From an uncultured Gemmiger sp. (GTDB lineage Bacteria; Bacillota; Clostridia; Oscillospirales; Ruminococcaceae), in the NCBI GenBank assembly GCA_944386495.1, contig CALXBE010000001.1, positions 1 through 64,000 on the forward strand: DNA of 64,000 nucleotides, given 5' to 3'. Shown piece by piece: positions 62,705-64,000 of the stretch (positions within the stretch are counted from its first letter, which is position 1; the number at the start of each line of letters is the position of its first letter). The position numbers and the translations under genes are program-made. Under the pieces are notes generated by a model. That model was not told the origin of the DNA. It did no database searches and saw nothing but the letters and a program-made list of their open reading frames with translations.

Positions 62705-63637
62705 TCAAAGGCTGATATCATCTACCATGCCCAATTTATCCAGCAGTTCCTTGGCTGCATAGTATCCCATCTTTTTCTGACGGTTATTGATGGCCGCAGT
62801 TTCCAGAATCACCGCCAGATTTCTTCCGGGCATAACAGGAATGACCGTCTTGGGAATGTCCACGCCAAGAATATTGTAGTACGCTGTTTCCAGACCGGTG
62901 CGGTCGTAGTTCTGGGCCTCGTCCCAGGGTTCCAACTCTACCACCAGATCGACCTTTTCATGAATCTTGACACAGCCGACACCAAACATCCGGGCCACAT
63001 TGATGATGCCAATTCCCCGAATTTCAATAAAGTGCCGGATATTTTCAGGGGCTCTGCCTTGGATGTTCCGGGAAGAGATCCGCCGCAGTTCCACCGCATC
63101 ATCGGCAATCAGCCGGTGCCCGCGTTTGACCAGCTCAATGGCGGTCTCGCTTTTGCCTACGCCGGAATCTCCCAGAATCAGAATTCCTTCACCGTAGACT
63201 TCTACAAACACGCCGTGCCGGGTAACGCGGGGGGCCAGCTCCGTGTTCAGGAAAGCGACCATCTCCGAGTTGAGGGTGGAGGATATTTCTTCACTGGTCA
63301 GGAGAGGGACCTCATACTGTTTGGCATACTGAATCATTTGAGGCAGAGGCTCCAATCCCCGGGTCACAACCACCGCCGGAGGATTGAAGGCAAAAAGTGC
63401 CTGGAGATGAGTGTCCCGTACATCTTCTGCCTGTTCCCGCAGAAAAGACATTTCCGTCAGTCCGAAGATCTGCACCCGTGTAGGATCAAAATACTGATAA
63501 TAACCCGCCAGGATGATGCCGGGGCGGTTCACATCCGCAGAGTAGATTTTGATTTCCTCCAAAGGCCGTGGAGTATAGACCGTCTTCAGGTGGACATCTT
63601 CGCAAAGGTCTGCAAGAGAGACGGAAAATTGTGCCAT
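62705..63637 (-). CDS. hprK: HPr kinase/phosphorylase
   Basis: 310 residues; phosphorylates HPr on the regulatory serine in response to fructose 1,6-bisphosphate, the centre of catabolite repression in Firmicutes. Walker A G-D-S-G-V-G-K-S is at 156-163, with the signature EIRGIGIINVARMFG downstream. I start at ATG 63637; GTG 63649 is too close to the GGAAG site. First complete gene of the operon leading to dnaE. Confidence 0.96.
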   Translation of the reverse strand: MAQFSVSLADLCEDVHLKTVYTPRPLEEIKIYSADVNRPGIILAGYYQYFDPTRVQIFGLTEMSFLREQAEDVRDTHLQALFAFNPPAVVVTRGLEPLPQMIQYAKQYEVPLLTSEEISSTLNSEMVAFLNTELAPRVTRHGVFVEVYGEGILILGDSGVGKSETAIELVKRGHRLIADDAVELRRISSRNIQGRAPENIRHFIEIRGIGIINVARMFGVGCVKIHEKVDLVVELEPWDEAQNYDRTGLETAYYNILGVDIPKTVIPVMPGRNLAVILETAAINNRQKKMGYYAAKELLDKLGMVDDISL

Positions 63638-63719
63638 AGGAAAAGTCACTTCCTTTCAATATATTCCCTGCAAAGCAGGAAAATCACGCTGAATTTTCCG
63701 GTGCAATATAATTAGCTTC

Positions 63720-63748
63720 ATTATAGACTAAAAACACTTTCTTGCCAA
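63720..63748 (-). promoter_or_regulatory. Promoter of the hprK operon
   Basis: Minus-strand -35 TTGGCA (63748-63743), 17-bp spacer, -10 TATAAT (63725-63720). Confidence 0.78.
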
Positions 63749-63781
63749 TAGTTTTTCTTTTCAATTCACAGTGGCAAAAAA

Positions 63782-63804
63782 GTCCGGCGCAGAATGCGCC
63801 GGAC
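63782..63804 (-). terminator. Terminator of the gene at the window edge
   Basis: Ten-bp stem GTCCGGCGCA / TGCGCCGGAC with loop GAA; the minus-strand tail is TTTTTTGCC. Confidence 0.88.
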
Positions 63805-63808
63805 CCTG

Positions 63809-64000
63809 TCAGGGAGAAAACCAAACCTGAGAATTTATCTCCGTCGGAGGAAGTCTTCCCTCCCGTACCAGTTTATCTCCCAGGTGCAGGTTATAATTTT
63901 TCACCCAGGGAATCAAAAGAAATGTGTCCCCCTCTTCCTGATTGGCCTGGTCCAGAATTGCCTTTGCCGTGTATCGAAGCCAGGTTGAAAATCCATTCTC
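63809..64000 (-). CDS. Partial gene, 3' end only (63 residues seen)
   Basis: An open minus-strand frame enters from the right edge and stops at 63809-63811, just before a good terminator. The visible part reads ENGFSTWLRYTAKAILDQ..., then FLLIPWVKNYNLHLGDKL and PPTEINSQVWFSP. I do not recognise a family from this C-terminal piece. Confidence 0.7.
   Translation of the reverse strand, partial: ENGFSTWLRYTAKAILDQANQEEGDTFLLIPWVKNYNLHLGDKLVREGRLPPTEINSQVWFSP

Overview
The window looks like chromosome of an anaerobic, Gram-positive Clostridia bacterium, probably an Oscillospirales-type gut organism. Pointers are strong AGGAGG ribosome binding sites, moderate GC, rubrerythrin, hprK-rapZ-whiA sugar and cell-wall control, a Tyr T-box, and the Asp23-nusB-xseAB-ispA-dxs-tlyA-argR-recN gene order. 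No prophage, transposase or rRNA was seen. The genus is an inference.

Layout. 1-7.3 kb: tRNA-Gly, then a leftward operon (lipid kinase, lon, ysxC, methyltransferase, hslO), a YetF-like membrane protein and reverse rubrerythrin. 7.4-15.4 kb: a Gx-type transporter; a rightward DUF4358 lipoprotein / MBOAT / DHHW cassette that probably acetylates surface polymers; TspO; mannonate dehydratase; and an acyltransferase-DUF6320 pair. 15.4-27.1 kb: an orphan protein, TetR and DUF554 genes, the ftsH operon (coiled-coil protein, ftsH, hdeD-like, GT8), a MATE transporter fused to a cytidylate-kinase-like domain with its own TetR, a second TetR, a lactaldehyde reductase and an acyl-ACP thioesterase.

27.1-32.8 kb is the main accessory region: a complete type II-C CRISPR-Cas locus. 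It holds cas9 (1153 aa), cas1, cas2, an 11-repeat array and a tracrRNA gene. The array reads on the cas strand from a consensus promoter whose -10 box contains the cas2 stop codon. The tracrRNA gene lies upstream of cas9 on the opposite strand with its own consensus promoter and terminator. It carries two tandem anti-repeat-like copies. These match the two sequence classes of repeats in the array (GTGTC near the leader, GTATC distal). This is the most unusual signal in the window.

32.9-48 kb: zinc alcohol dehydrogenase; tyrS behind a T-box; then the 12-gene leftward housekeeping operon from Asp23 to recN, in which an M22 TsaD-like gene sits where Bacillus has folD; then ABC-F and a HAD nucleotidase. 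48.8-64 kb: an anchored SGNH hydrolase with a Thr-Pro tail, a HAD phosphatase, a TrpXYZ-type ABC importer, and the leftward hprK, ROK kinase, murB, rapZ, whiA, dnaE series followed by pfkA on its own promoter. These link sugar flux sensing (HprK, glucokinase, Pfk) to wall synthesis (MurB, RapZ) and division (WhiA). The window ends inside a leftward gene.

Functional names rest on motif recognition by eye; no database search was run.
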